Shown: one piece after another, positions 45,246 to 55,998 of the stretch | Layout of the letters: each line of letters starts with the position of its first letter | How positions within the stretch are numbered: position 1 is the first letter of the stretch | NCBI GenBank assembly: GCA_949152475.1 | Contig: OX424556.1 | Location: 53,216,451-53,280,450 of the forward strand | Source: Terebella lapidaria | Lineage: Eukaryota > Annelida > Polychaeta > Terebellida > Terebellidae | Length of the DNA stretch: 64,000 nt | Direction of reading: 5' to 3' | The notes under the pieces: model-generated | Told to the model about the DNA's origin: nothing | The model's input: only the letters and a program-made list of their open reading frames with translations | Databases searched by the model: none | Position numbers and translations under genes: made by a program

Positions 45246-45876
45246 CTTGGCGCTGCTCTTCATCCAGCCGGTCCTTCGGAACCCGAGATTCCAAATGGTC
45301 CGGCAGGGTGAACGGGTCATCTCCGGCGGCCGCCGCCGCGCACGCAGCGTGGCAGACAGGATCGTCGGGGAGGACACGACTCGATGACGCGGGAGTAGCA
45401 GTAGCTGCTATGCATCCGTGCCGCAGTACAATCAGAGAATCCGTAGGGTTCACCACAAGGATGGGCATCGCGTGGGGGTTGGACATGACCAGGGCCCCAC
45501 CCAGCACTAGTCCGGTTCCTTCGGCGAAACTGCTCACTGGTTGCACTATACACGGTTGACCTTCGAGGGGCATGCGGGGACGATGCGGCCTCGCCTCAAT
45601 GATCATCTCACTCATTGGCGGCACTACCACAGTGCGCGCCGCCCGCATTTGGAATGAATGCATCGGGCCCGAGCGGAAGAGAAAGTGTATGTCCTCTCCC
45701 ATCCGTATTTCGCCAGCACTTAAGTTGGCGGTCATCCGGTGGACCCGTAGAAAATTCATCCCAATAATCCCGGCCGCTCCGATATCCGCAACGATTGCCT
45801 CTGTCCGATACACCTTGTCCCCAAGGGCAATAGGCAGATCGATGATGCCGTGGATACGGATGCGGTTGTCACCCAC
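45246..45876 (-). pseudogene. GypB-like protease flap and RT linker fragment
   Basis: About 210 residues (IHGIIDLPIALGDKVYR, IIGMNFLRVHR, SEMIIEARPHRPRMPLEG, DPFTLPDHLESRVPKDRLDEEQRQA) are collinear with GypB and more intact. The ORF ends in 12 junk residues from the neighbouring array at 45246. The DSG active site is not included. Confidence 0.83.
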
Positions 45877-46930
45877 TCCGTAGAGGGTTCATTCCCGCTG
45901 AAAACCCACCCTGGCTAGGTGCGGGCGGGGCTCCCATCGAACCTACTGGGTAGGCTCCAGATGGGGCGGCAAAGCTAGCATAGCTTGGGGCCGAAGCCAC
46001 CTGTTGCCACTGCCCGTCCGACACACTGTGCGCGCCAGGGTAAGTAGACCACGCGGCTTGCGCTCCAAACGTCGGAACGGTCGACGCAGTCGCCAACGTG
46101 GTGCCTCCGAGCCGCGGAGCAGGCGCGGGTCCCATTGCGGGGGCCACTGGCGCCTGCAGGCTCAGCAGGACTTGGGGAGGGGCCATGGGCCCAGTCATCC
46201 CCGGACTAAACGCGGCCGACGGATCGACGCTCGGAGGCAGCTGATTCTGCTTGAACTGTACAAGCGCCTCGGATATCAGCCACCTCTCCCTCTCCGTCAA
46301 AGGCCCCGAGTTGCCTTGTGACGGCGGAGAGGGTGAACGGTTCCGCTGGTCTGATCGTACCTGGTGGGGCGACCGGGCGCGGTCATAGCGCCCTAAAGGA
46401 GCCAGCGCACTTAGAGTGTTAGTGAGCTGGTCCATTCCGCCTGATGCGGACCGCCTGGAATCCCCGCCGGGAGCCCTCGCAAGAGCTCCTCCGGCCGGAG
46501 GTGGCATCCAGTATCGCTGGTCCGCTTGTCCGGAGGTGCCGGCGTCCACTCGATCCCGGACATCCGGAGATGTCCCCTGAAAGAGTGTCGCCTGCCACGA
46601 CCCCCGCCCGGACTTAGGCGGGTGCGGTGTATAGCCGTTGCCAGCTCCACCCACCGCGCCTAACGGATCAGGGCTAATCCCTGATGGCAACCTCGGTTGC
46701 GGCCCCGCGGGGCGCGACTCTACGTCCGGAGACGGAGCCAGGGATGCCGGAGTCGACTCTGTAGACGGGGTTCCGTCCATGGAGGTCTCCGCGCGTACCT
46801 TACTACCGCCGGAGTCAGCCGAAGATGTCTCACGGCGGTTGTCGCTCGACCGGGTGCGGTCCGCGACGTTTCCACTCGTTTCCCTCCCCTTGGATTCATT
46901 GTTTTTATCCTTATCTCTCTCCTTTGCCAT
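45869..46930 (-). pseudogene. GypB-family gag N-terminal region
   Basis: A 353-codon ORF starting MAKERDKDKNNES, 110 bases after the primer-binding site, which is the normal gag position. The sequence is charged, then rich in Pro, Ala, Ser and Gly (LAPSPDVESRPAGPQPRLPSG). A short helical LTERERWLISEALVQFKQNQ stretch sits near 215. It stops at 45869, and the capsid core seen in GypB at 12655 is absent, so the ORF is probably the remaining N-terminal part after an internal deletion. It may still encode protein. Confidence 0.65.
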
Positions 46931-47029
46931 TTTTCGGATTGTCCTTGAGGAGAGGGCGATCCCCAGGGACGAAGGAGGCTACAACACTGTGACGGTAGGC
47001 TGCGATGGAACGCTGTCGGACTGATCCTG

Positions 47030-47041
47030 GTCACGGCACCA
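47030..47041 (-). other. Primer-binding site matching tRNA-His 3' end
   Basis: On the minus strand TGGTGCCGTGAC starts one base after the LTR end (ACTTTACA-T). It is the complement of GTCACGGCACCA, the 3' end of eukaryotic tRNA-His. This defines the LTR border at about 47043. Confidence 0.8.
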
Positions 47042-47240
47042 ATGTAAAGTTATTGACTATCGTAAAAGACGGTCGGTGATTATGGAGTAAACAACCCTAC
47101 CAACGCTCCGCCAATTTTTGAATATTATCATGTTATTTGAGCCTGTAGGAATGTAACAAAAGTAAATTTGGAGATGGGAACATGGGACGACAGCTCCGGA
47201 AGGAAAATCTGATAAGCGGTCGTAGATCAAGCCTACGTCT

Positions 47241-48058
47241 TTGAAAATCACAGACCGTGTCGATATGGCCCAAATGACTGCACCCATACAACAGCGAGCG
47301 TCTAGCTCGGGTACAATTCCCACGCTTCAAGACATTGAGGGGGTATTAGAAAAAATGGGACTGAACCAAGTTTTGCCTGAAATCTCACATATCAAAGGTG
47401 TCCTGAATTCCATCCAGGATAAGCAGTCGTCTTTTGAATCTTCCCTAACGTTTATGCAAAACGAACACGATGACACAAAACGAAAAGTGACTTCCCTTGA
47501 AACGGAAAATAAGCAACTCGAATCTCGACTCTCGTTTATGGAAAGTCGGTTCACCGAACTGGAAAAACACCAAAGGGCTATGGAAAAACAACAATTAGAT
47601 TCTCAATATCGGGGTATGAAGAATAATTTGACCTTCCATAATATCCCGGAAGCTCTGGATGAAAATGTCATGGATGTGCTGATCCGCTTTATTGTTCAGG
47701 AACTGAAGGTTGACGAGAGCCACTTTGACTGTACCAGTAAAACCCAACTGACTAGCGATACGCGCATATTTATTGCACGTTGTCACAGATTTGGCAGGTC
47801 TGGTCCCAATGGTGCTCCGAGGCCAATAGTCGCCGTCTTTATACAGGGGAAAGACTTTGTACTGAAGCAAGCAAAGAATTTAGCAAAAACGAATTACTTC
47901 ATCGCTGCCCAACTACCACAGGCCCTTTCTGAGCAAAAAAAGAAAATCATGCCTATCTTCAGTTCAGCTAAGAAACAAGGAAAAAAAACCCAAGTTCTTG
48001 GGAAATGGTACCGCTGTGTTTGTGGGTGATCAGAAATATGAAGCCCCGGTTGTTCCCT
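47241..48058 (+). pseudogene. L1/Tx1-type ORF1 protein
   Basis: The ORF to 48029 encodes about 262 residues. A coiled-coil half (FMQNEHDDTKRKVTSLETENKQL and following, residues 70-115) is followed by an RRM-like domain (NNLTFHNIPE, ARCHRFGR, RPIVAVFI, LAKTNYFIAAQLPQAL). This is the layout of L1-type ORF1 RNA-binding proteins. A one-base shift at about 48012 separates KWYR from LFVGDQKYEAPVVP, which ends at TAG 48056-48058. No ORF2 follows within 7.9 kb, so it is an isolated ORF1. The start may be the second ATG (MAQMT). Confidence 0.8.
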
Positions 48059-48938
48059 AGTTACCTCGCAACCCTGGGTCAATGCCCCAGCGTTGCATCG
48101 TTGAATGCGAATTGCCGTTAACAACCTGATTTTGCTCATTATTACTATAAGGTGTGACGTGTGGATGTAGAATCCCTCTAAAACTTAACAAAATATAAGA
48201 ATAATGATCAAAAGTGATGTAAAACTTTGGTTATGCGTGAATTAGTCAAGAATTCCGGGAATAATCGCCATCGAAGCGGCAGTTAGAATCGAGGAAGCCG
48301 CCATCATGATTCTGGCCAATTTTCCACAATACGAATTCTCAACCCGGCGTGCTGTGAAGCGGACGAGATCTATCCAAGCAATGCAGCTGCACGTACTGTA
48401 ATACTACTAGTACACGTACGAACAGATAACAAGTATGTTTTTCATTATGATATGTGATCAGTTGCAAACAGAAATTGCCGAAAAATAACGATGGAAGATG
48501 TAAATTAATTTATGGTGAATGTAAATGAAATAACTGAGTTTGCTGCAGAAATTTATTGCAAAGATAATGCAAAATTCTGTTCGTAAAATTTTAGTTGATG
48601 TTTTTTTTTTATTGTTTCCTAAAAACGAACATGAATACTACATATTTCTAGGCTTTCATGGCTGCATACACAAACATCGAAGCAGGGATGTGCCAAGTGA
48701 TTTAATTGAAAAATGAATCACAACTTCATGTTGTTGTTTTGTTGTTGATAAAGTCACTGTGATTTGTAGCATTACTATAAAACGACTGATTTTGGCGGGC
48801 GATTTATTTTTCGGATTTGGCGGTAGGGGAGACTAACTAGATATGTTAAGAAATATAAGTGATTTTGAAACCGCCGAATAACATGGGGCTCACAACCGCC
48901 ATACTTAATAGCCGCCAAAATTGTTATTTTTACAGTAA
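48059..48938. other. No recognised feature
   Basis: AT-rich sequence without a convincing ORF. A stretch near 48790-48920 mentions GGCGG and GCCGCC motifs around CCGCCAAA, possibly a short decayed inverted repeat. Nothing else seen. Confidence 0.5.
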
Positions 48939-49334
48939 GGCCACACCAAATTGTAAAGTTGGTCTATGGATTTTCCCCCAAAATTTTCTATACGGAGGAG
49001 ATTTTTTTTTTTTTTTTTACAAGTAAATTTTTTCATCTATGGAATTTTGACCAAAATTTTCTATACGGAGAATTTTTTTTTTTTACAATTAAATATTTCT
49101 TCTATGGATTTTCGACAGTAATTTTCTGTACGCGGGAAATTTTCTTACAAAATAAAGTTTTTCTTAACAGACTTTCGACTAATATTTTCTATACGGAGGG
49201 TATTTTGGTCAAATGTTCCCACTCAGATTGTTATTACAGGTATCACATGTTGATCCAAGAGTTTTTACTATGAATTTTACATACACATCTTAGTACGGAA
49301 GACCGTTAGTGCCAGGTGTGAAAATATATTTAAG

Positions 49335-49532
49335 TGGCGGCCGCCACATAATTATCTGGCGGCCGCCACTTAATTATCTGGCGGCCGCCACATAATTATC
49401 TGGCGGCCGCCACTTAATTATCTGGCGGCCGCCACTTAATTATCTGGCGGCCGCCACTTAATTATCTGGCGGCCGCCACATAATAATCTGGCGGCCGCCA
49501 CTTAATTATGTGGCGGCCGCCACTTATTTAGT
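49335..49532. repeat. Left array of 22-bp units, nine copies
   Basis: Each unit is the perfect palindrome GGCGGCCGCC (a NotI site with GG/CC flanks) plus a 12-bp AT spacer, ACTTAATTATCT or ACATAATTATCT. Spacers are near-identical. Confidence 0.95.
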
Positions 49533-50317
49533 GCTTTAACACAGCATTTTGGTCTATCCATAGAAATTCATTTTAAAATAAAATAAAATTTACATTTTAT
49601 TTGAGATACATTATCGATATACTAAGTCGATATTATCAAGTTACTAACTCGGGATTTAAAAAAAAATCTTCTCCCCCCCCCCCCTCCTCTCCGAATACCA
49701 GCATCCCATGGGAGTGGTGCGCGTCAGTAACATGCAAAGTGTCTCTGATCGGTCAATGCCGATTTATATTGTAACATATATGGCCCGAGATACCTCAATA
49801 AAATTAACCAATATTTGTTTGGGGGATGAAATGTACATATTTTCATGTCATTGATTGGTATTATGGACCATAGGGCAACTTTCAATACATAATCCATAGG
49901 GGAGAAACACTAAGAAAAGAAGGAACACACAGTATTAATAAGATAATTTGACGAATATTTGTCACCACCATCGAATATGCACTGTTTTTATTTGTTTCCT
50001 TTAACCTATATATCGATGGTAGCAACCATAATTGCAGAGGGCCCAGTTGCCATGGCCACAACAAATAACATGAATTCATTGATGATCCCTATATAATGCT
50101 AATTGTGAAAGTTAAGTTTTGTTGAATAATTTGCATGTCAACAACCAACCCTCCCTCCCCACAATACCCAATATATCATTGTCTCATTAAAAACAGTATA
50201 GTCATTAATACAGCATGTCACGACTTTTATTTGGATACTAGGGCCTAATTAGCTATATGTATATTGCTTTACAAGAATCTCCTCATATTTCAAGCCACGT
50301 CCTACATATAATTATGT

Positions 50318-50603
50318 GGCGGCCGCCAGATAATTATGTGGCGGCCGCCAGATAATTAAGTGGCGGCCGCCAGATAATTAAGTGGCGGCCGCCAGATAAT
50401 TAAGTGGCGGCCGCCAGATAATTATGTGGCGGCCGCTAGATAATTAAGTGGCGGCCGCCAGATAATTAAGTGGCGGCCACCAGATAATTAAGTGGCGGCC
50501 GCCAGATAATTATGTGGCGGCCGCCAGATAATTAAGTGGCGGCCGCCAGATAATTATGTGGCGGCCGCCAGATAATTAAGTGGCGGCCGCCAGATAAATA
50601 TAT
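50318..50603. repeat. Right array of 22-bp units, thirteen copies, inverted
   Basis: The same palindrome with the spacer reversed (AGATAATTA(A/T)GT). Two units carry single changes in the palindrome (GGCGGCCGCT and GGCGGCCACC). The different copy number from the left array (13 against 9) shows independent array change. Confidence 0.95.
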
Positions 50604-50753
50604 TTTCACACCTTTCATTTTCTGGCCTCTACGGGCTTCCGTATCTTAGCGCACACGTTGTTCAACTCGTATAAACAAAGAATGAAACAATTATGTGCAT
50701 GAGATACTAGTACACACTTTATTATGGCCTCTATATGCACCAAAATGAATGTA

Positions 50754-50939
50754 CAGTGGTCCCTGTAAGATAAGACCTCAACGTTTGCAGAGAAAATGAG
50801 GTCTTATCTCACCATGCTTACAGGAAGTCTTATTTCACAGGTTCATCTACATGTTAAACTGATCTTTGGGGAATACAAAAAAGTCTTTACAGACAGGGAA
50901 GTCTTATTTCAGAGGTGTCTTATCTAATAGGGACCACTG
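50754..50939. mobile_element. Tc1/mariner-type MITE, 186 bp
   Basis: TIRs CAGTGGTCCCTGTAAGATAAGAC and, on the other strand, CAGTGGTCCCTATTAGATAAGAC, with TA on both sides (50752-50753 and 50940-50941). The short length, the TA target and the absence of coding capacity fit a mariner-derived MITE. The interior repeats GTCTTAT(T/C)TCA. Confidence 0.9.
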
Positions 50940-51315
50940 TAATTAATATAATCAGTTAGGACACATATTGTTAACATAGAGATCTCAATAGGTGAGAAAT
51001 ATGGAGAAAGATGTAAGTATTGGTATTATTAAATGTTTTGGGATTAGAAAGTACCATTACACATATTTAATACCAAGAATAGTACAATTCCCTAGAAAAA
51101 ACCTGCTTAGTACCATATTTTTTCTGAATTTTATATAGAAAAGCTTTGCTCGTTAACAATTCAAGATGAAATACGGGTGGCGGCGGTGAAATTAAAAAAA
51201 AAAAAATTTGATATCGTGGAAATTCGTAGAGGCGATTTTTTTTTTTATAAAAAAGTGAAACTCGATTTTTTATAGGCGGCGATTCCATAGACCAACTTTA
51301 CCATTTGGTGTGGCC

Positions 51316-51699
51316 TAATTATAATGTAAAAAGATTTACTATGTGTGTAGTTTTGTGCTTTTTATCCTATTTACATACTGGTGTAAAGTTTGATGCCCGC
51401 TACCTAGGGCGCAAGGCTCAAGCGCCCCGCACCTTGGGCACAGTCACGGCGGGTGTCGTTCTTACTTACCTATGCTGGCCGGGGATATCCACCACGGGGA
51501 TAGAACCCCGGATAGCCCGACGGTCTGCCAGAGCTTCTACTCACCATCCCAGGGGTGACGTCACAGTCCAAAGAAACAGTGCAGTGGATCGATGAATGAC
51601 AACGTGTCGCAAATCGACACACGAGCTTCGAACGTGAAGCAGCCAAAACAGTCTGGTGTATGGAAAAGGCCAAACTCCTGTGGCAATCCTGGGCAAATT
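51316..51699. other. Unassigned sequence with a tRNA-like patch
   Basis: At about 51480-51540, CCACGGGGATAGAACCCCGGATAGCC resembles a B-box/T-arm. A similar phrase (GGGGACGGAACCCCGTACAGCC) occurs in the solo LTR at about 59855. It may belong to an LTR or SINE remnant. No ORF was recognised. Confidence 0.4.
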
Positions 51700-52682
51700 C
51701 GCCAAACTAGTATTACAGTGACATCAACGATCTTTCAATTGAAACACAAGCAAGATTTAGCCTTCAAGGTCGTCGATGGTCAAGTTCGAGGTCACCAAAA
51801 GATGTGTCAAAATATATATGTATGACTCGTGTAAAAAAAACATGACTTCTTATAAGCTTACAATCCTCACCTCTAGATGCAAGCGTTTAAGTCTCTGAGG
51901 CCAATTTACACATTTCATGTCGGACATTTAGCACTCAAGGTCATCCGAGGTCAAACTCAAGGTCAACGTTAATTATGCAATACACGTATTCCTATATGCT
52001 CGCAATGCAAACATAAGCCTTATTCACATGCGGGTTGTCTGTAGAGGCAAATTTGGGCATTTTGTACCCAAAAATGGCTGTTTTGACTTTTCAAGGTCAT
52101 CGAAGGTCAAATTAATGGTCACCACACGAATCGCCATAAATGACTTCTCATTCAAAAGTGCCAATATCTAAGCTCTCATCTCCAGACGTTCAATGAGTAG
52201 AGTTGTTGGAGTTCCCATTCATGAAAGGAAAAAGTGGCGGAAGTTTTCTACATCCCACATTTTTTTTGATAGGGTGAAATTTTGTTTGCGTAGAAATGGC
52301 CCAAAATGGGTAGTAATGCGATTTGGGGCAAAAAATGGCCACCATACGAAGACCGGCAATTCAAGGGCAACAATATTTATACACGTCAAAAAGGTACATA
52401 TAGGAGTAATCTTTTGAAGCAAAAATTTCAAAACTGATAATTTTTTTTAAAATGGCTACCAAAGTTCAAAATTGAGCATTTTTCGACGAAAACGGCCGCC
52501 TTTTTGAGAAATATTAAGAACTGAAAAAAAAAACTAAAAAAATACGTCTTCAAATTATTCTAAGTTATCTTCTCTCATATTTTCAGAAATATTGGATTGT
52601 AAACTTTAAAGATAAAGATGTGAACGGGCGACAGACACAACGCCACAACAATAGGTTATCGGACCATAGGTAACCTAAAAAT
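51700..52682 (+). mobile_element. Diverged copy B of the tandem-core element
   Basis: Contains GGTCATCGAAGGTCAAATT and AAGGTCATCCGAGGTCAAAC motifs and a distal part (TTCAAGGGCAAC, GACGAAAACGGCCGCC, TAAACTTTAAAGATAAAGATGTGAACGG). Its end, GGTTATCGGACCATAGGTAACCTAAAAATT, matches copies A and C. Units are more diverged than in A, so it is probably older. The left end was not located. Confidence 0.65.
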
Positions 52683-53243
52683 TGCTATATTCGGTCTCCC
52701 AGTATATATACATCGTACATCCAGGTATATTTGATCCAGGCCTAGCACTTTCCAAATCACAAGTTTCAATTGACTTTTTGTGATACTTGAATCAAACCAT
52801 TCCATAATTTTACTTAAATACAATATTTTTTGCTAGTTGATAGTTTTTTTTCTCTCTGATTTAATTGTTCAAGTTGAAAAGTTCGCGTTTCCAATAGTCA
52901 AACTACATGTACGATCGTAAGGTATGTGAGCCTCTTGTCAGGGGCTGCCGTCGCTTATCTGGTCGTGAATCCGTTTTATGCGAGCTCCACGGCTGCAGTG
53001 GTTGTTCATATTGGCGATATCCAATGCAAAATATGTTATTGTCTTTGTTATCAGCATTATTCATGTGTTTTGTTGTCGGATTCTGCTCAGTATATTATCT
53101 ATCATTCTAATTCCATACTTGTGTAAGTCTTTCTCTGACATCTTATATCAGTAAATGGCTGCTGAAATAGGGCACCCCTCGAAATTTCGCTTCCGATGTA
53201 AAACCACGTCGGAAGGCTGCCAACGGTAAAACGGCATTCAGCG

Positions 53244-53909
53244 ATGAAACTGGGTACGGTCAGTCACCCAGTTTCGTTGGAACTAGTTGTTCCCCAGTGT
53301 ACCGTCCCCGTGGCTGATGTCATTTCTAGCACCCCACTGATGGGTATCGCCTCCGCAGAACCGGTGATAGAGAAAGGCAACAAATTCGTGTCCCATATGG
53401 CCTCGGTGACAAGCCCCATCGAAATTTCGATGGCTATTAGCGCAATCAAGCACTTCGGTAACCGCGGCATCGCAAGTGCTACACATAACATGTACGCAGC
53501 CCGCATCTTCAAAGATGGCCAAATTGTTGACTATTATGATGACGATGGAGAATTTGGCGGTGCAAAACACATCCTCGACAAGATGCGGAAATCGAACATA
53601 ACCAATCGTGTTGTCGTGGTGTCGAGGTGGTACAGTGGAGTTGAACACGGTAGAGCGCGCTTTAGTATTATCAGAAACTGCACGAAGGCGGTTTTTTACG
53701 TCGGTCTGAATCATCAGTCTCACCCGAGAAACAACTTATCCAGCTCGCGTACGTCACAGTCAGATAACCCGAATGCATGTGCATCAATGTCAAGCTCTCC
53801 CGGTTCCATGAGGCCGTCAGTCTCGCCAGTCCCTCACTTTCCAGCCGCAACACCGCGACCCCGGAACCCCAATGCAGCGGTGTATAGTAGCACTCCAGTT
53901 CCAACATGA
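53244..53909 (+). CDS. IMPACT/UPF0029-domain protein (intronless ORF)
   Basis: A 221-residue ORF starting at the first ATG after an in-frame stop at 53199-53201. Residues 45-152 resemble the IMPACT N-terminal (UPF0029) fold: KGNKFVSHMA, NMYAARIF, the acidic glycine motif DDDGEFGG (99-106), VVVVSRWYSG (123-132) and a GRARF stretch (136-140). The family (yeast Yih1, mammalian IMPACT) regulates GCN2 or has unknown cytosolic roles. The RWD domain of IMPACT is absent. The C-terminal 65 residues are Ser/Pro/Asn-rich and probably disordered. There is no intron and LINE sequence lies nearby, so a retrocopy or a repeat-borne gene is possible. The family call is good; function is not shown. Confidence 0.72.
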   Translation: MKLGTVSHPVSLELVVPQCTVPVADVISSTPLMGIASAEPVIEKGNKFVSHMASVTSPIEISMAISAIKHFGNRGIASATHNMYAARIFKDGQIVDYYDDDGEFGGAKHILDKMRKSNITNRVVVVSRWYSGVEHGRARFSIIRNCTKAVFYVGLNHQSHPRNNLSSSRTSQSDNPNACASMSSSPGSMRPSVSPVPHFPAATPRPRNPNAAVYSSTPVPT

Positions 53910-54959
53910 AACTTATAAGCCCGAGAAAATGACAGTTTGTTATCTGTAATTATATATCAACTCCAAAATGGCTACAAATAGTTAATTTGTGTGTATTTAC
54001 CATGATAAATGTATAAAGATGTGTATCGGTGTATTTGTATATATATTATAAAGTATATGGGTATCATAACATAATTCAATCAATGTTATGGTATGATTAA
54101 ACTATCCAGGGCTTGTTCAAGATATCGTTAGTAGATCAGGTTGTTCTCAAAATGGTGGTTAGGAAACAAACAAAAATGTATGTTTGTTTTGTCTTTCTTT
54201 CCTCTTGATATACTGTACTCAAAATGACTGGGTTTTACCGGTTTTGGTATCCTGTAAAATGTTTGCACAGTCGTTAGGTTGGAGGAAATCAAGTCAGTGT
54301 AAATATGATATAAAAAATCGAAACAACTAAGAATTTTATTTGCCTTTATTATTACATGAGAAATTGTGTATGCAAGTGTATGTATTGGTGGATCTGTGTA
54401 CTGATAGGTGTTTATTGATTTAATTGATTGTTTATGGTTTATGTGAAGTGTCTAGGTGTTTTGTTGTAAGTGCTAATCCCCCCCTTGTGTACTATTACTG
54501 TGTGGGTACTGTAGCACGTGGGTAAAAAAAAAGTAAAAAAAAAAAAAAAATAGAGTGTGTATGCTATGCAAGCCAACAGGTACATGTGTAAGTATGCATA
54601 GATATATGAGTGTGTACTCATTTATAGGTGTAAACTTATGTGGGTATATTGATGTATGTGTACATATGTAGGTATGGATATGCTGAAAAGGTATATTGCT
54701 TCACAGAGATAGGTACTTATGTGTACATGTATCGAATTGTATATGGGTGACAATGAGCTTTGCCATGTGCAACTGATTATTATTCGTTAAATCAACATAA
54801 AAAATGTGTATGCAATGCAAGTGAGCAGTTACGTTTGTAAGTACGGATATTTATATGGGAGAACAATTATGTGTAGGTATATTAAATAAACTCGGTGATT
54901 ACTCAATTACATCCAAAATACGCGGTACACTATGCGCGAATTAACATATGTGCACATTT
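53910..54959. other. No recognised gene downstream of the IMPACT-like ORF
   Basis: AT-rich with rising GT content. Only short ORFs. A poly-A tract lies at 54530-54551. Confidence 0.55.
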
Positions 54960-55480
54960 GTGTAGTTGGTTGTGTATAAGTGTGTAGGTGTGCGTAGGTG
55001 TGGGCGTGTATGTGGGGGGAGGGGGGGGGGGGGTGGCGAGGGGAGCACTATTCCATGAAGTAAAAAAAAAATTAATGTACTCAACAAACGATGTGAACAT
55101 AAAATTATGCTCAGGCATCAGGCGTGTTGGAATGACAACTGAAGATGAAGTACGTATGATAAATGTATATACAAATAAGTGAGTGTAAGTGATCATATGT
55201 GGAAGTATCTATATGTGAGTACAGGTATATGTATGTGTGTGGATGTAAGTATTAATGCAGATGTGTGTAGGTGTGGATACATATTTATATGTATAATGTA
55301 TATGTATGTATGTGTGTGTGGAGGTGTGTGTGTGTGTGTGGGGGGGGGGGGGGGGCGGGGCACGTGTGTGCAGGTATGTGTGTATAGGTGTATACTTGTG
55401 TGTATATTCATATGTTTATGTATATATATGTGTGTAAATGCATGTATGCACTGTATGTGTATATCTCGATAACTCCCACC
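54960..55480. repeat. GT-rich simple sequence with two G-runs
   Basis: Irregular (TGTG/TATG)n repeats interrupted by runs of up to 12 G at about 55017-55034 and 16 G at about 55341-55356. ORFs on both strands here are composition artefacts. Confidence 0.8.
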
Positions 55481-55998
55481 ACGTACTCTTGATCGTTCTC
55501 GAGAGCACAGAACACTTGAGATAATGGTAAACGTGGAAGCAGGTGGACATACACATGATACGACCAGTATCAGGGTTTGTACGTATAACCAAGAAGTGAA
55601 ATTCAAGACAATAATAGAAAATAAAACAATATTTGAGTCTAAATGTATTGTTTTCTGTTACAAGTCTGTTACTCTCTGTTTCACTCTGGAACTATACAGA
55701 AGGAGCAAGTGGCACTATCATGTAGTGTATATATCGATATGTTCCTATCGATTAAAGATAAAACTGAAAGCTCATATCGAAATAAAAACAGCCGGAGTTT
55801 TGTGTGTGCGTTTGCGTTCCGTAATTCTCGTCCAGTTTCCGTCCACACAATTAATATCACTTTTTTTTTCTTTCTGCACCCTATTTTCACGTTCCTTATA
55901 TCACGTATTTCCACCTGTTTTGTTTTGTTTTTTTCACCTTATTCCTTTTCTCCTCTTGTTTTTCTTTTGTCGTTCTGTAAAGTTCGAGAGCAAGCATT

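Larger units (their letters stand above)
45246..47043 (-). mobile_element. Minus-strand fragment of a GypB-related LTR retrotransposon
   Basis: From right to left it holds the LTR end (about 47043), a tRNA-His-type primer-binding site, a gag N-terminal ORF (46930-45869), and then a direct jump to the protease/RT linker (45876-45246), which aligns with GypB 14040-14640. The protease active site, most of gag, RT and integrase are missing. The left end meets the composite array abruptly. It may be an internally deleted non-autonomous derivative or a rearranged fragment. Confidence 0.8.
49294..50643. mobile_element. Nested TIR/fold-back element with inverted GGCGGCCGCC arrays
   Basis: Ends TACGGAAG...CTTCCGTA with the 6-bp flank TCTTAG on both sides (49288-49293 and 50644-50649). 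The arms extend inward through GGTGTGAAAATATATTTA. Subterminal arrays follow, then a non-repeated centre of about 785 bp (49533-50317) without an ORF. The 6-bp duplication and TIR do not fit a superfamily that I can name with confidence. It sits inside the Harbinger-like element and so is younger. Confidence 0.85.
48939..51315. mobile_element. PIF/Harbinger-like TIR element (non-autonomous), outer
   Basis: The ends are inverted repeats: GGCCACACCAAATTGTAAAG at 48939 and, in reverse complement, GGCCACACCAAATGGTAAAG ending 51315, with similarity continuing through TTGGTCTATGGA. The trinucleotide TAA flanks both sides (48936-48938 and 51316-51318), fitting the TWA target of PIF/Harbinger elements. 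The left arm contains four ~65-bp repeats of TCTATGGATTTTCGACC...TTTTCTATACGGAG. No transposase is encoded. Another TIR element (49294-50643) and a MITE (50754-50939) are inserted in it. Confidence 0.8.

Noticed and set aside
49335..50603. CRISPR-like arrays of short repeats with regular spacers
   Set aside because: The spacers are almost identical to each other, the repeat is palindromic, the two arrays are inverted within a TIR element, and the surroundings are eukaryotic with no cas genes.
54930..55606. ORFs with VCVGVGVYVGGGG or THTHTYIYI runs
   Set aside because: They are composition artefacts of GT-rich simple sequence.
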